Shown here piece by piece: positions 18,327-27,887 of a stretch of DNA of 64,000 bases. This stretch comes from Acidobacteriota bacterium. GTDB taxonomy: Bacteria > Acidobacteriota > Terriglobia > Acidiferrales > UBA7541. A program made the position numbers and the translations under genes. The stretch spans positions 62,001 to 126,000 of the forward strand of contig JAKBLM010000002.1 of the NCBI GenBank assembly GCA_021832085.1, given 5' to 3'. The notes beneath the pieces are model-generated. The model did no database searches. It saw only the letters and a program-made list of their open reading frames with translations, and was not told where the DNA came from. Within the stretch, counting starts at the first letter, position 1, and every line of letters begins with the position of its first letter.

Positions 18327-18836
18327 ATGCAGCTCCCCGTGCTCGTCCTCAACGCCACCTACGAACCCGTGCATGTCACCCGCGTTCGCCGCGCTCTCGT
18401 GCTGATGCTGAAGGGCGTGGCCCAGGCCGAGGAAATCAATACTGCCGAGGTCCATTCCGCCTCGCGGACCCTCCAGGCTCCGTCGGTGATCCGCCTGCTC
18501 AGCTATCGTCATATCCCCCAGCAGACTCGCGCCCTCTCGCGGAAAAATATCCTGCTGCGCGACCGCTATATTTGCCAGTTCTGCGGCCGAAAATTCCCTG
18601 CCGCCGAGCTCACTCTCGACCACGTCATTCCCCGCTCCCGCGGCGGCCGCTCCAGTTGGGAAAACCTGGTCGCCTGCTGCTACGGCTGCAACAACCGTAA
18701 GGGCGACCGCACCCCCGAGGAGGCTGGCCTGCGTCTGGTCCGCAAGCCCCGCCCCTTCACCCTCCATACCTCGCGCCAGCTCATGCGCCTGATGGCCAAT
18801 CAGGAAGAGAAGTGGCGCAAGTACCTCTTTTATTGA
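18327..18836 (+). CDS. HNH endonuclease
   Basis: 169 residues of the widely conserved cyanobacterial/acidobacterial HNH family. The N-terminal beta region (VLVLNATYEPVHV) is characteristic. The HNH core follows: RDRYICQFCGRKF (zinc CxxC), LTLDHVIPRSRGG and WENLVACCYGCNNRKG. The second CxxC completes the zinc site. The role is unknown; it is a chromosomal single-copy type and not clearly a restriction enzyme. The ATG at 18327 gives the conserved N-terminus and the longer frame to 18219 does not. Confidence 0.87.
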   Translation: MQLPVLVLNATYEPVHVTRVRRALVLMLKGVAQAEEINTAEVHSASRTLQAPSVIRLLSYRHIPQQTRALSRKNILLRDRYICQFCGRKFPAAELTLDHVIPRSRGGRSSWENLVACCYGCNNRKGDRTPEEAGLRLVRKPRPFTLHTSRQLMRLMANQEEKWRKYLFY

Positions 18837-19144
18837 TCCCGAGGGAACCGGGCAGCCGCCGCTTCGTCCAGACACCAAACGCCGTGCCCAAAGCCTTGCC
18901 ACCCACCACAGTACCGGTTTGTCGGAGCCTCTGCCTCAGCAGCCCACCCCGCCAGCCCATGCCCGGCAAGTTCTAGAACGACCGCACGCTTTGGCCCTAC
19001 TGTCCGGAAAGAAAGCCCTAAAAGCAGGGCTTCCTTGGCTTCCCAAAAATTTTCAACTTTTTTGAAAAAAACTTCCCCACTTAGCAACCGCTTTGGGGGT
19101 TTGCTTCATCATATGCAGCAGAAGGCACCTCTAGGACACACCCC
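18837..19144. other. Intergenic region with converging terminators
   Basis: About 310 bp between the convergent HNH and PD-(D/E)XK genes. It has no ORF of interest. Hairpins at 19013-19032 and 19145-19186 are listed separately. An AT-rich palindrome (TTTTCAA / TTGAAAA) is at about 19050-19068. Confidence 0.5.
19013..19032 (-). terminator. Intrinsic terminator candidate, minus strand
   Basis: Stem AAGCCCT / AGGGCTT (7 bp) with a 6-nt loop. Read on the minus strand it is followed by TCTTTCC. It lies about 150 bp beyond the stop of the minus-strand gene at 19181-20722. Confidence 0.5.
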
Positions 19145-19191
19145 GGGAAGCAGCCTTCGGTCCCACCCAGGCTGCTTCCCTCAATTTTTTC
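19145..19191 (+). terminator. Strong intrinsic terminator, plus strand
   Basis: A perfect 11-bp stem GGGAAGCAGCC (19145-19155) / GGCTGCTTCCC (19170-19180) is followed by TCAATTTTTTC. The T-tract overlaps the last codons of the convergent gene, so the hairpin begins directly after that gene's stop codon. It may also slow transcription from the minus strand. Confidence 0.8.
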
Positions 19192-20722
19192 TGGAGAGTT
19201 TTCCCGCTGCTTGCTTGGTCGGTGCCCCTTTTGCCGCCGGTTGCCATTCGCGCTCGATCACCCGAAGCCCCTGCCGCCAGTCTTCATTCAACCCGATCCG
19301 GCAGACCGGGATCTCCGTGGAAAGGTAACGTAGCAACAACCGCGTCACTGGATGGAAGCGCAGGCCCGGCGCCACCAGGTACAGCAGCGGTGGCTCCTCT
19401 TGCAGCGCCTTTCCCGGGAAATAGCCGTAGCGTGCGAAATCGCCCTGACGTTGGTGCCACCGCACCCGCAACCAGTAATCCACCGCCTGAAAAACCAGTT
19501 GTAGATCTTCGTCCGCCTTCAGCTCGATCACGGCCAGCCGGCCTTCCTTCGTCACGCCCAGCAAATCGAGCACGCCGCGGTCGCTCGCCGAAAACGCCGG
19601 CACCTGCGCGTAAACCGTCTCCGGCTCGAGCCGCGGTTCGATCCGGGTCGGTTCGGCAAGCACCAGTGTCTCCAGCCAGCGCTCCCGTGCGCCACGGTAG
19701 AGCGGGTCGCGGTGCTCGCCATCGGGCCTTCTCCTCTCGGCTAGTTCGCAAACCAGGCGTTCGAGCTTATCCCAGTTCTCTCCCGTCACTTTTTCCCGGC
19801 GCGAGCCGACTCCGCACCGCATCTCCCCGCGTGACCACCGGGCGAATTCCAGCCCGCGAAACCGCCAGCCCACCTGCCGCGTCCCGGGAACGACCACCGC
19901 GTCAATCGCCTCCGGTGCCAGCGCCCTGATCCGCGCGTCAATTCCGCCCACCTGCCCCAGCAGTAGGTCGGTCTGCCGCCGGGGCGTCAGCCAGGTCTTC
20001 ACGTTACCGGCGTCGGCCGGGTCCCTGCGTCGAGCCAGCGGCTCGTCAGCCTCCCACTCGTAAAGTTCCACTGCCACGTCCGGCGCCAGCGCGCCGAGCC
20101 GATGCGCCACCAGCCGGCTGGATCCCGCCGGCAAGATCAGGCGCAGCCCTGCCACGACCGGCGCGGCGGCCCGCCCTCGCACGTGTTCGAGCCAGATCAG
20201 CCCGAAGGTCAGCGAACCATCGATCGTCGCGGCGCTTTCCCCAGGAGCCACTCCGAGCACGGCCCATGCCTGCTGTCCGCGCCGCAGCTGGCCGCGCGCG
20301 TAGGAACCGGAAAGCGAGTGTTCGAGATCGGCCGCCGTCGTGAGCGATTCGAGTTTCTCGTCGGGAAACTGCCGCGTCAGCAGCCCCGCCAGCCGCTCGG
20401 CGTAACTCTCCCGGCCAAGCTGCGCCGGCGCTCGCGCCCGTTCCCGGCGCACGATCTCCAGCCGTCCCGGCCTCTTCCGCCCGAACCGCTCCACTTCCAG
20501 CCGCAACCGCTCGCCGTTCGCTTCGACAATCCGCGTCACCCGTCGCACCAGCGTCCGCTCGTCCGACCAGAGGTGTAGCGTCGGTTTCACCCCGGGCCGC
20601 ACTTCATAGTGTGCGTCATCGAGGCCCGGCAGTCGCCGCCCGTCCTCGCGTACCTCCACTGCGTGGTCCGCGATCAGTTTGGCTAGGGCTTGATCGAGTT
20701 CGTTCGAAGGATCCACAGACAA
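19181..20722 (-). CDS. Orphan protein with C-terminal PD-(D/E)XK nuclease-like domain
   Basis: 513 residues. The N-terminal 350 residues are not recognised. The C-terminal part carries a restriction-endonuclease-fold pattern: D386 in GVLDLLGV, then E400-x-K402 in LAVIELKADED, then Q412AVDYW, as in NucS/DUF91-type nucleases. ASDRGVLDLLGVTKEGRLAV resembles strand-turn-strand geometry of that fold. The middle region has an alternating Arg/Glu-rich composition and a cysteine pair (C303, C325) of unknown role. It is the last gene of a minus-strand run with a membrane protein and a phosphoesterase (gaps 12 bp and -4 bp). Nuclease activity is inferred from motif geometry only. Confidence 0.75.
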   Translation of the reverse strand: MSVDPSNELDQALAKLIADHAVEVREDGRRLPGLDDAHYEVRPGVKPTLHLWSDERTLVRRVTRIVEANGERLRLEVERFGRKRPGRLEIVRRERARAPAQLGRESYAERLAGLLTRQFPDEKLESLTTAADLEHSLSGSYARGQLRRGQQAWAVLGVAPGESAATIDGSLTFGLIWLEHVRGRAAAPVVAGLRLILPAGSSRLVAHRLGALAPDVAVELYEWEADEPLARRRDPADAGNVKTWLTPRRQTDLLLGQVGGIDARIRALAPEAIDAVVVPGTRQVGWRFRGLEFARWSRGEMRCGVGSRREKVTGENWDKLERLVCELAERRRPDGEHRDPLYRGARERWLETLVLAEPTRIEPRLEPETVYAQVPAFSASDRGVLDLLGVTKEGRLAVIELKADEDLQLVFQAVDYWLRVRWHQRQGDFARYGYFPGKALQEEPPLLYLVAPGLRFHPVTRLLLRYLSTEIPVCRIGLNEDWRQGLRVIEREWQPAAKGAPTKQAAGKLSRKN

Positions 20723-20734
20723 TTTCGGCGGTCG

Positions 20735-21235
20735 TTAATGCAGCACGAGCCCGGTCACCTGAATGTTCGGGTAGTGCACGTTCCAGTCGCTCGGAACCTT
20801 GTCGAAACCGATGCGAAAAGCTTCTCGCCCGCCCGGCGGGATCGGCACCGGCTCAAAACCCAGCAACCTCCTCGCCTCCCGCAGCACCACCTGATTCTGT
20901 TGGTTGCGGAATTCCACCGTCACTTGCAGGTCCGCGATCGTCCGGTTGCCCTGGTTCACCACCTCACCCGCCAGGTAGGTCACGTCCTGGTTCAGCATGT
21001 TCGCGAACCGGCTCATCTTCAGGTTTTCGAATTTCACGTTCGGCGCGTAGGCCTGCTCGGCCGGGCCAAACGGCAAACGCGCCTGTCCGGGGCTCTGCCG
21101 CCCCGTCTGCCGCGACACCCACGAGAAGAGCACCACCAGCACCACGACCACCGCCGCTCCGATCAAGAGGAACGGCCAGCGTCCGCGCGGCTTCTCTGTC
21201 GATTGGACCTCGAAATCCACCTTCAACTCCTTCAC
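20735..21235 (-). CDS. Membrane-anchored protein with extracytoplasmic beta domain (FxLYD/DUF2393-like)
   Basis: 166 residues: a short cytoplasmic N-terminus, one TM helix (about 22-41) and a beta-sandwich-like domain (about 65-164). The segment YLAGEVVNQGNRTIADLQVTVEF resembles FxLYD/DUF2393 domains. The function is unknown. Its ATG overlaps the stop of the upstream phosphoesterase gene by 4 bp, so the two are probably co-translated. Confidence 0.75.
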   Translation of the reverse strand: MKELKVDFEVQSTEKPRGRWPFLLIGAAVVVVLVVLFSWVSRQTGRQSPGQARLPFGPAEQAYAPNVKFENLKMSRFANMLNQDVTYLAGEVVNQGNRTIADLQVTVEFRNQQNQVVLREARRLLGFEPVPIPPGGREAFRIGFDKVPSDWNVHYPNIQVTGLVLH

Positions 21236-21978
21236 CGCCCGAAGGCCAAACGCAGCACCAGCGGTTCAGGCAGCCCTGCTTCGTCCATGCGCAGCTGTAC
21301 CGCTTCGATGTCGTACGGCACACGCCAGAATTCGATCGCCTGGCGCTCGGGGTCGGCTATGGCAAACGCTGCCCGCGGATCCGCGTCGCGCGGCTGCCCA
21401 ATCGAACCCGGGTTGATCAGGTAGCGCGCGTTCGGGTCCAGTTCCATCGCCACGGATCCACCGTCCTTCCCGATCGATGGCCGGAACGCCTCCACACGGT
21501 CGTTCCGCAGCAAAAAGCCGCCCTGCAAGTGCGTGTGGCCGAAAAAGGTGATCGCCGCGGTCGATTCGCGCAGGCTGCGCGCAGCTCCTTCTATTGAAAA
21601 GATGTATTCGTCCTCGTCGGCCACCGCCCCGTGCACGAAAACCAGCCCGTCCTCGACCAGCGGCCCAGCGGGGAGCGCGCGCAGCCAGCGCAGATTTTCC
21701 GGGCGCAGCTCATGCTGCGTCCATTCCAGCGCGGCCCGCGCAATCGGATTGAAATCCTCGCCGCTTTCGACTCCCGAGCCCGCCTTATCGTGGTTCCCGC
21801 GGATCGTCCGAACGCCCAGGCTCACCACGCGGTCAATCACCCCGTTCGGGTCCGGCCCGTAGCCAACCACGTCGCCCAGGCAGACGGCGCGGTCCCAGCG
21901 TCCCTCGACGGCCGCCAGCGCCGCTTCGAGCGCAGTCAGGTTCGCATGAATATCGCTCAGCAACAGGTATCGCGGCAT
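21232..21978 (-). CDS. Calcineurin-like metallophosphoesterase (YfcE/MJ0936-type)
   Basis: 248-residue phosphoesterase. The di-metal motifs are all visible: LLSDIHANLTALEA, CLGDVVGYGPDPN, TIRGNHDKA and FFGHTHLQGG. The GYGPDPN segment is typical of the cytosolic group annotated as diadenosine tetraphosphatase-like or cyclic-nucleotide phosphodiesterase-like. The real substrate is unknown. Downstream of queA by 48 bp on the same strand and overlapping the next gene by 4 bp. Confidence 0.88.
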   Translation of the reverse strand: MPRYLLLSDIHANLTALEAALAAVEGRWDRAVCLGDVVGYGPDPNGVIDRVVSLGVRTIRGNHDKAGSGVESGEDFNPIARAALEWTQHELRPENLRWLRALPAGPLVEDGLVFVHGAVADEDEYIFSIEGAARSLRESTAAITFFGHTHLQGGFLLRNDRVEAFRPSIGKDGGSVAMELDPNARYLINPGSIGQPRDADPRAAFAIADPERQAIEFWRVPYDIEAVQLRMDEAGLPEPLVLRLAFGR

Positions 21979-22026
21979 CAGGCTCCTCCGGGCGGGCCCA
22001 TTATATATGGGCCACCCGGCCCCCTC

Positions 22027-23133
22027 TCACCGAATCAGCATGCAATCACCATAACTGTAAAAACGATACCCCGTTTCTACCGCGTGCCGGTAGGCCTCTA
22101 GCAAAAATTCCCGGCCGGCAAAGGCCGCCACCATTACGAGCAGACTCGAGCGCGGCAGATGAAAATTGGTCAGCAGCTGATCGACCACCCGAAACCGGTA
22201 CCCCGGATAGATGTACAGTTCCGCCTCAGCTCGCCCTGCGGCCAGCACCTCCGGTCCGGCCGTTTTCTCCTCACCGCAACCAGCGAGAAACTTCGCCGCC
22301 GCATCCTCCAGCGCTCGCACCACTGTCGTTCCCACAGCCAGCACCGGCCGCCCTTCTGCTCGTGCCCGCGCTACCGCCGCTGCCGTCTCCTCCGGAACCT
22401 CGTATGCTTCCCGATGGATCCGGTGTTCCTCCACCTTCTCGGCGTGAATCGGCTGAAAGGTTCCCAGCCCGACTTCGAGCGTCAGTTCCACCATCTCGAT
22501 GCCGCGCTCTCGCAGCCGCTCGACCAGCCTTTTCGTGAAGTGCAGACCGGCCGTCGGGGCCGCTGCCGCCGCACCGACGCGCGCGAAAATCGTCTGATAC
22601 CGTTCGCGGTCGCTCGCCTGGTCCGGCCGATGGATATAGGGCGGCAGCGGAACGTGCCCGATCCGTTCGATTGCCTCGTCCAGACCCTCCGCCGAAGAAA
22701 ATTGCAGCTCCCGCAGTCCGTAAGCACCCCGGCCCACCACCTCCGATTCCAACCCTTCGTCAAAGAGAATGCGTTCCCCGGCGCGGATTTTCCTTCCCGG
22801 CCGCACCAGCACCTGCCACCGATCCGGTCCCAGCCGCCGCAAAAGCAATACCTCGATCACGGACTTGAGGAACTCGCGACCGGTCTTCCGCCCCGCCGGC
22901 TCCGCCTTCACTCCCGCTCGTCGGCCGAACAGCCGCGCCGGAATCACCCGGGCGTTGTTCACCACCACCAACTCGTTCCCGCGCAACCGTTCCGGGAGCT
23001 CCCGAAACCAGCCATCTTCCCAGCGCCGTCCAACGCAATCGAGCAGCATCATCCGCGAAGCGTCTCGCTCGGCCAAGGGAGCTTCGGCAATCCGCTCCGG
23101 CGGAAGCTGGTAGTCAAAATCGCTGAGGTCCAC
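22027..23133 (-). CDS. queA: S-adenosylmethionine:tRNA ribosyltransferase-isomerase QueA
   Basis: Transfers and isomerises the ribosyl group of SAM onto preQ1 in tRNA to make epoxyqueuosine. The N-terminal LSDFDYQLPPERIAEAPL, the RDASRMMLLD segment, PTAGLHFTKRL and the C-terminal FHLPRSSLLVMVAAFAG are QueA hallmarks. The GTG at 23133 is chosen because AGGGGGA lies just upstream and the protein then begins VDLSDFDY as in relatives. An ATG at 23169 is the alternative. No other queuosine gene is in the window. Confidence 0.93.
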   Translation of the reverse strand: MDLSDFDYQLPPERIAEAPLAERDASRMMLLDCVGRRWEDGWFRELPERLRGNELVVVNNARVIPARLFGRRAGVKAEPAGRKTGREFLKSVIEVLLLRRLGPDRWQVLVRPGRKIRAGERILFDEGLESEVVGRGAYGLRELQFSSAEGLDEAIERIGHVPLPPYIHRPDQASDRERYQTIFARVGAAAAAPTAGLHFTKRLVERLRERGIEMVELTLEVGLGTFQPIHAEKVEEHRIHREAYEVPEETAAAVARARAEGRPVLAVGTTVVRALEDAAAKFLAGCGEEKTAGPEVLAAGRAEAELYIYPGYRFRVVDQLLTNFHLPRSSLLVMVAAFAGREFLLEAYRHAVETGYRFYSYGDCMLIR

Positions 23134-23281
23134 TTTTCCCCCTGTTACTTCGCCGCTATTGGCAGGCACGCCCCCGTTATGTTATGACGAGGGCTAGCAG
23201 AGTTCAGGAGCGCCCGACAACCTTCGAAAACCTTCTTCGTCATTCTACCGAACGCTGTACAGCAGTACGTGGAGGGTCCCG

Positions 23282-24445
23282 GTGCCTGAACCCAATGTGG
23301 TGATCAATCAGCATGGGGCCGGTCGTCTGCTCTCCGGCCATTTGTGGGTTTACCGCAGTGACATTCGCAGTTCCAGCGCCCAGGGCGGCGAAGCTGTCCG
23401 GGTCCTCGACGAGCGCGGTCGCTTCTTCGGCCGGGCGTTCTTCAGTGACCGCTCGGAAATCTGCCTCCGGCTAGTCACCCGGGACGACGTTCCCGTCGAC
23501 CACGCCTACCTGGCAGAACGCATCGCCCGCGCTGCCCGCCTGCGCCGGCCGATGGTCGAGGGCGTCACCGCCTACCGCCTCTTCTATGCCGAATCCGACC
23601 AGATCCCCTCCCTCATCATCGACCGCTACGGGGATTTCCTCGTCATCCAGACCCTCAGCCAGGCCACCGATCAGCGCAAGCAGGAGATCGTCGATATTCT
23701 CGTCGAGCAGTTCGCTCCCCTTGGCATTCTGGAACGCAACGACCCTAAGGTCCGGCAGCTCGAGGGCCTGGAACAGAAAGTCTCCCTGCTTCACGGCGAG
23801 GTGCCCACGGAGGTCATCGCCTGCGAAAACAGCCTGCACCTGGCCTACGATCTCTATCACGGGCAGAAAACCGGCGGTTTCCTCGATCAACGCCAGAACC
23901 GCCATGCCGCCGCGCGCTACGCCCACGGCGAGGTGCTCGACTGCTTTGCCGGCACCGGCTCGTTTGCGCTCACCATCTCTCCCCATGCCGAGCATGTGGA
24001 GGCCGTCGATCTCTCCGCTTCCGCCCTCAGCGGCGCCCAGCGCAATATCGAGATCAACAACGCCACCAACGTCTCGCTCAAGGAAGCCAACACCTTCGAC
24101 TTGCTCCGCCAATACGACGAGGCCGGTCGCCGCTTCGACGCCATCGTTCTCGACCCTCCCGCCTTTGCCAAAAACAAACGCAATATCGCCGCCGCCTGCC
24201 GCGGCTATAAGGAAATCAACCTGCGCAGCCTGCGCCTGCTTCGTCCTGAGGGCTTCCTCATCACCTCCTCCTGCTCCCACCACATCTCCGAAGCCCTTTT
24301 CGCTCAAATTATTGCCGAAGCGGCACTTGATGCCCACCGCCATGTATCCGTTGTTGAGCGGCGGACGCAAGCTTCCGACCATCCAGTGCTGCTTACAATG
24401 CCTGAAACATATTATCTCAAGTGCTTTATTATTAATGTAATATAA
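23282..24445 (+). CDS. 23S rRNA m5C methyltransferase, RlmI-type
   Basis: 387 residues: an N-terminal PUA domain (about 1-80, including HLWVYRSDIR) and a class I methyltransferase domain with GEVLDCFAGTGSFAL (motif I) and VLDPPAFAKNK (motif IV). Such proteins methylate cytosine in 23S rRNA. The GTG start follows GGAGGG with a short spacer. The last 30 codons are AT-rich compared with the rest. The nearest same-strand gene is hsp20, which has its own promoter. Confidence 0.9.
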   Translation: MPEPNVVINQHGAGRLLSGHLWVYRSDIRSSSAQGGEAVRVLDERGRFFGRAFFSDRSEICLRLVTRDDVPVDHAYLAERIARAARLRRPMVEGVTAYRLFYAESDQIPSLIIDRYGDFLVIQTLSQATDQRKQEIVDILVEQFAPLGILERNDPKVRQLEGLEQKVSLLHGEVPTEVIACENSLHLAYDLYHGQKTGGFLDQRQNRHAAARYAHGEVLDCFAGTGSFALTISPHAEHVEAVDLSASALSGAQRNIEINNATNVSLKEANTFDLLRQYDEAGRRFDAIVLDPPAFAKNKRNIAAACRGYKEINLRSLRLLRPEGFLITSSCSHHISEALFAQIIAEAALDAHRHVSVVERRTQASDHPVLLTMPETYYLKCFIINVI

Positions 24446-24462
24446 GCCATGTGACAACATAC

Positions 24463-24491
24463 TTGACAACGATACACTTATGTTTTATGTT
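24463..24491 (+). promoter_or_regulatory. Sigma70-type promoter of hsp20
   Basis: TTGACA (24463-24468), 17-bp spacer, TATGTT (24486-24491) in an AT-rich patch. The predicted start gives a leader of about 25 nt carrying GGAGG. No CIRCE element was seen. Confidence 0.7.
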
Positions 24492-24523
24492 TGTGGCGAA
24501 CTAAATTATCAGGAGGTTCGCCC

Positions 24524-24985
24524 ATGAGCACCACACCCACCATTTCTCGTTGGGATCCCTTCCGCGAGCTGTCCAAGGTTCAGGACCAGGTCAATCGCCT
24601 CTTTGAAGACAGCTTCCTGCGCCGTACCGGCGAGTCCTCGTTGACCGTATGGGCTCCCGAGGTCGATATCCACGAAACTTCGGACGCCCTGGTTCTCGAG
24701 GCCGATTTGCCGGGCATCGACGAGAAGGATCTCGACATTCGTGTTGAGAACAACATGCTCACCATCGCGGGTGAGCGGAAGTTCGAAAAGAAAGTCAACG
24801 AGGAGAACTATCTCCGCGTCGAGCGTTCCTACGGCAGCTTCACCCGCAGCTTCTCGCTGCCGCACACCATCAATACCGACCAGATCCAGGCCGACTACCG
24901 CAACGGCGTGCTCACCATCCGCCTGCCCAAGCGCGAGGAGGCCAAGCCAAAAAAAATCAAGGTCGCGGTCAACACCGCCAAGTGA
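24524..24985 (+). CDS. Small heat-shock protein (Hsp20/alpha-crystallin)
   Basis: 153-residue holdase chaperone. It has a short N-terminal arm (WDPFRELSKVQDQVNRLFEDSF), an alpha-crystallin domain (about 45-140, with ADLPGIDEKDLDI and the family motif YRNGVLTIRLPK) and a C-terminal IKV-type extension. CAGGAGG supports the ATG at 24524. It precedes clpB by 100 bp, forming a disaggregation pair: sHsp-coated aggregates are solubilised by ClpB with DnaK. Confidence 0.93.
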   Translation: MSTTPTISRWDPFRELSKVQDQVNRLFEDSFLRRTGESSLTVWAPEVDIHETSDALVLEADLPGIDEKDLDIRVENNMLTIAGERKFEKKVNEENYLRVERSYGSFTRSFSLPHTINTDQIQADYRNGVLTIRLPKREEAKPKKIKVAVNTAK

Positions 24986-25085
24986 GCGGCCGTAGGCAAG
25001 GAACCGAATGCATGGGCGCCGGGCCGGCCCGTGTCGGCCCGGCGTAAGCTTCTCATCGGAGATTCAGGGGATCGGGGGAAATCAA

Positions 25086-27698
25086 ATGCTTCGCATGGAC
25101 AAACTGACCGTCAAAGCGCAGGAGGCTCTCGGCCGGGCGCAGGAACTCGCCGCCGAACGCCATCATCAGCAAATCGAGCCGCTGCATTTGCTCGCCGCAT
25201 TGCTCGCCCAGGACGAAGGCGTTGTCCCGCCCGTCCTGGCCAAGCTTGGCGTGCGGCCCGAGGCCGTTTCCTCCGAAGTCGAACAGCAGCTCGCTGCCCT
25301 GCCCCAGGTCACCGGCGTCGCCCAGCAATATCTGAGTCCGGCGAGCGAAGACGTGCTCAAGCGCGCCTTCGACGAAGCATCGCATTTCCACGACGAATTC
25401 GTTTCCACCGAGCATCTGCTGCTTGCCATCGCCGGCATGGACGGCAACCCCGCCGGCCTGATGCTTAGCCGCCTGGGCGCCTCGCGCGAGACCGTACTCC
25501 AGGCGCTCGTCTCGGTGCGCGGCAGCCACCGCGTCACCAGCCAGACGCCAGAAACCACCTATCGCGCCCTCGAAAAATACGGCCGCAACCTCACCGATCA
25601 AGCCCGCCGCGGAAAACTCGATCCGGTGATCGGCCGCGACGAGGAGATCCGCCGCGTGATGCAGATCCTCGCCCGCCGCACCAAGAACAATCCGGTGCTG
25701 ATCGGCGAACCCGGCGTCGGCAAGACCGCCATCGTCGAGGGCCTCGCCCAGCGCATCGTGGCGGGCGATGTTCCCGAAATTCTCAAGCCGAAGGAGATCG
25801 TCCAGCTCGACCTGGCTTCGCTGGTCGCCGGCACGAAATACCGCGGCGAATTCGAAGACCGGCTCAAGGCCGTGCTGAAGGAAATCACCGAATCCGATGG
25901 CCGGCTGATCCTCTTCATCGACGAGCTGCACACGCTCGTCGGCGCCGGCGCCGCCGAAGGCGCAATCGACGCCTCGAACATGCTCAAGCCCGCGCTCGCC
26001 CGCGGCGAGTTGCGCGCAATCGGCGCCACCACGCTCAACGAATACCGCAAATACATCGAAAAGGACGCCGCGCTCGAGCGCCGCTTCCAGCCCGTGCTGG
26101 TGGCCGAGCCCTCGCTCGAAGACACCATCGCCATCCTGCGCGGCCTGCAGGAGCGCTACGAGGTCCATCACGGCGTGCGCATCAAGGACGTCGCGCTGGT
26201 TGCCGCCGCCACGCTTTCCCAGCGCTATATCGCCGACCGCTTCCTGCCCGACAAGGCCGTCGACCTGGTCGACGAAGCCGCAGCCGGCCTCCGCATGGCG
26301 ATCGACTCGATGCCCGTGGAAATCGACGAAATCGAGCGCCGCATCCTGCAGCTCGAAATCGAGCGCCAGGCGCTGCTGAAGGAATCCGACGAGCATTCCC
26401 GGGAGCGCCTGGGCCAGATCGAGAGCCAACTCGCCGAACTGCGCGAGCGATCGAGCGGGCTGAAGGCGCAGTGGGAGACCGAAAAGAAGGCCGTCACCGA
26501 ACTGCGCAGCTTGAAGCAGCAGATCGAGCAGCTCAAGGCCGACGAGCAGCGCTACGAGCGCTCGGGCGACCTGAACCGCGTCGCCGAAATCCGCTACGGC
26601 AAGCTCGCCCAGGCCGAACGCAACCTCGCGCAGGCCCAGCAGCGCCTTGCCGAGCTGCAAAAAGATCAACGCATGCTCAAAGAAGAGGTCGACGAGGAAG
26701 ATGTCGCCCGCGTCGTCAGCAAGTGGACGGGCATTCCGGTTGGCCGGCTGCTCGAGGGCGAAGTCGAAAAGCTCGTCCACATGGAAGAGCGCCTGCGCCA
26801 CCGCGTGGTCGGCCAGGACGACGCGCTCGCCCGCGTTTCGAGCGCGCTGCGCCGCAGCCGCGCCGGCCTGTCCGATCCGAAACGCCCGATCGGCTCGTTC
26901 ATCTTTCTCGGACCGACCGGTGTCGGCAAAACGGAGCTCGCGCGTGCGCTGGCCGAATTCCTCTTCGACGACGAGCGCGCCATGATCCGCTTCGACATGT
27001 CCGAATACATGGAGAAGCACTCGGTCGCGCGGCTGATCGGCGCGCCGCCCGGCTACGTCGGGTATGAGGAGGGCGGCCAGCTCACCGAGCAGGTGCGCCG
27101 CCGGCCCTATGCCGTGGTTCTGTTCGATGAAATCGAAAAGGCGCATCCCGACGTCTTCAACATCCTGCTCCAGATTCTGGAGGATGGCCGGCTGACCGAC
27201 GGCAAAGGCCGCGTAGTCAATTTCCGCCACACGGTGCTGATCATGACGAGCAACGTCGGATCGAGCGCCATCAGCGAGTGGGCCGGCCGCGACGCCGAGC
27301 GCGCCCGCGAACTCGCCACCGAGGCCCTGCGCGCGACATTCCGGCCCGAGTTCCTGAACCGCGTCGACGACATCGTGCTCTTCAACCCGCTCGGGCGCGA
27401 GCAGCTTGACCAGATCATCGACCTGCAGATCGCGCAGCTCGCCCGGCGCCTGGAAGAACGCGACATTACGATCGTGCTCGATCCCGCGGCGCGCGAAAGA
27501 CTCTTGCGCGAGGGCTACGATCCGGCTTTCGGCGCACGGCCGCTGCGCCGGGCGATCCAGCGGCTCGTGCTCGACCCGCTGGCGATGGAAGTGCTCGAGG
27601 GCCACGTCGTTCCCGGGGAGCGCGTCCGGGTGAGCGTGGATCCCCGCTCCCATCAGATGAAGTTCAGCCGGGCCGAAGCCAAGGAGACCGCCGCCTGA
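25086..27698 (+). CDS. clpB: ATP-dependent disaggregase ClpB
   Basis: 870 residues from the ATG at 25086, with GGGGGA upstream. The N-domain covers about 1-145. NBD1 has Walker A GEPGVGKT from about residue 207 and [16 protein letters not shown] long middle coiled coil (about 400-530) distinguishes ClpB from ClpA and ClpC. NBD2 has GPTGVGKT from about residue 609 and [16 protein letters not shown]. It works as a hexamer with DnaK to rescue aggregated proteins. Expression probably follows the hsp20 promoter or an unseen internal one. Confidence 0.97.
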   Translation: MLRMDKLTVKAQEALGRAQELAAERHHQQIEPLHLLAALLAQDEGVVPPVLAKLGVRPEAVSSEVEQQLAALPQVTGVAQQYLSPASEDVLKRAFDEASHFHDEFVSTEHLLLAIAGMDGNPAGLMLSRLGASRETVLQALVSVRGSHRVTSQTPETTYRALEKYGRNLTDQARRGKLDPVIGRDEEIRRVMQILARRTKNNPVLIGEPGVGKTAIVEGLAQRIVAGDVPEILKPKEIVQLDLASLVAGTKYRGEFEDRLKAVLKEITESDGRLILFIDELHTLVGAGAAEGAIDASNMLKPALARGELRAIGATTLNEYRKYIEKDAALERRFQPVLVAEPSLEDTIAILRGLQERYEVHHGVRIKDVALVAAATLSQRYIADRFLPDKAVDLVDEAAAGLRMAIDSMPVEIDEIERRILQLEIERQALLKESDEHSRERLGQIESQLAELRERSSGLKAQWETEKKAVTELRSLKQQIEQLKADEQRYERSGDLNRVAEIRYGKLAQAERNLAQAQQRLAELQKDQRMLKEEVDEEDVARVVSKWTGIPVGRLLEGEVEKLVHMEERLRHRVVGQDDALARVSSALRRSRAGLSDPKRPIGSFIFLGPTGVGKTELARALAEFLFDDERAMIRFDMSEYMEKHSVARLIGAPPGYVGYEEGGQLTEQVRRRPYAVVLFDEIEKAHPDVFNILLQILEDGRLTDGKGRVVNFRHTVLIMTSNVGSSAISEWAGRDAERARELATEALRATFRPEFLNRVDDIVLFNPLGREQLDQIIDLQIAQLARRLEERDITIVLDPAARERLLREGYDPAFGARPLRRAIQRLVLDPLAMEVLEGHVVPGERVRVSVDPRSHQMKFSRAEAKETAA

Positions 27699-27829
27699 CG
27701 CGGAACAAGGCAGTTGCATCTCATACGATGGCGGACGCGAAGGGATCGGCGCCGCCCGGCCTTCCGCTCAAGGCGGGCGGAAGGAAGAAAGTACGACCAA
27801 AGGCCGCCGATTAGAGAAAATCGAAGGAT

Positions 27830-27858
27830 TTGACCCCGTTTCCCGGCCATTCTACACT
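27830..27858 (+). promoter_or_regulatory. Sigma70-type promoter of htpX
   Basis: TTGACC (27830-27835), 17-bp spacer, TACACT (27853-27858), 30 bp upstream of the htpX ATG. GGTGAGG serves as ribosome-binding site. Confidence 0.65.
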
Positions 27859-27887
27859 AGCTCTGAACGGGGCAAGGTGAGGTAATC

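Noticed and set aside
25053..27719. 888-residue minus-strand open frame across clpB
   Set aside because: It is fully antisense to a textbook ClpB gene. It has no domain-like content and an odd His/Gln/Leu-rich composition, which high-GC codon bias explains.
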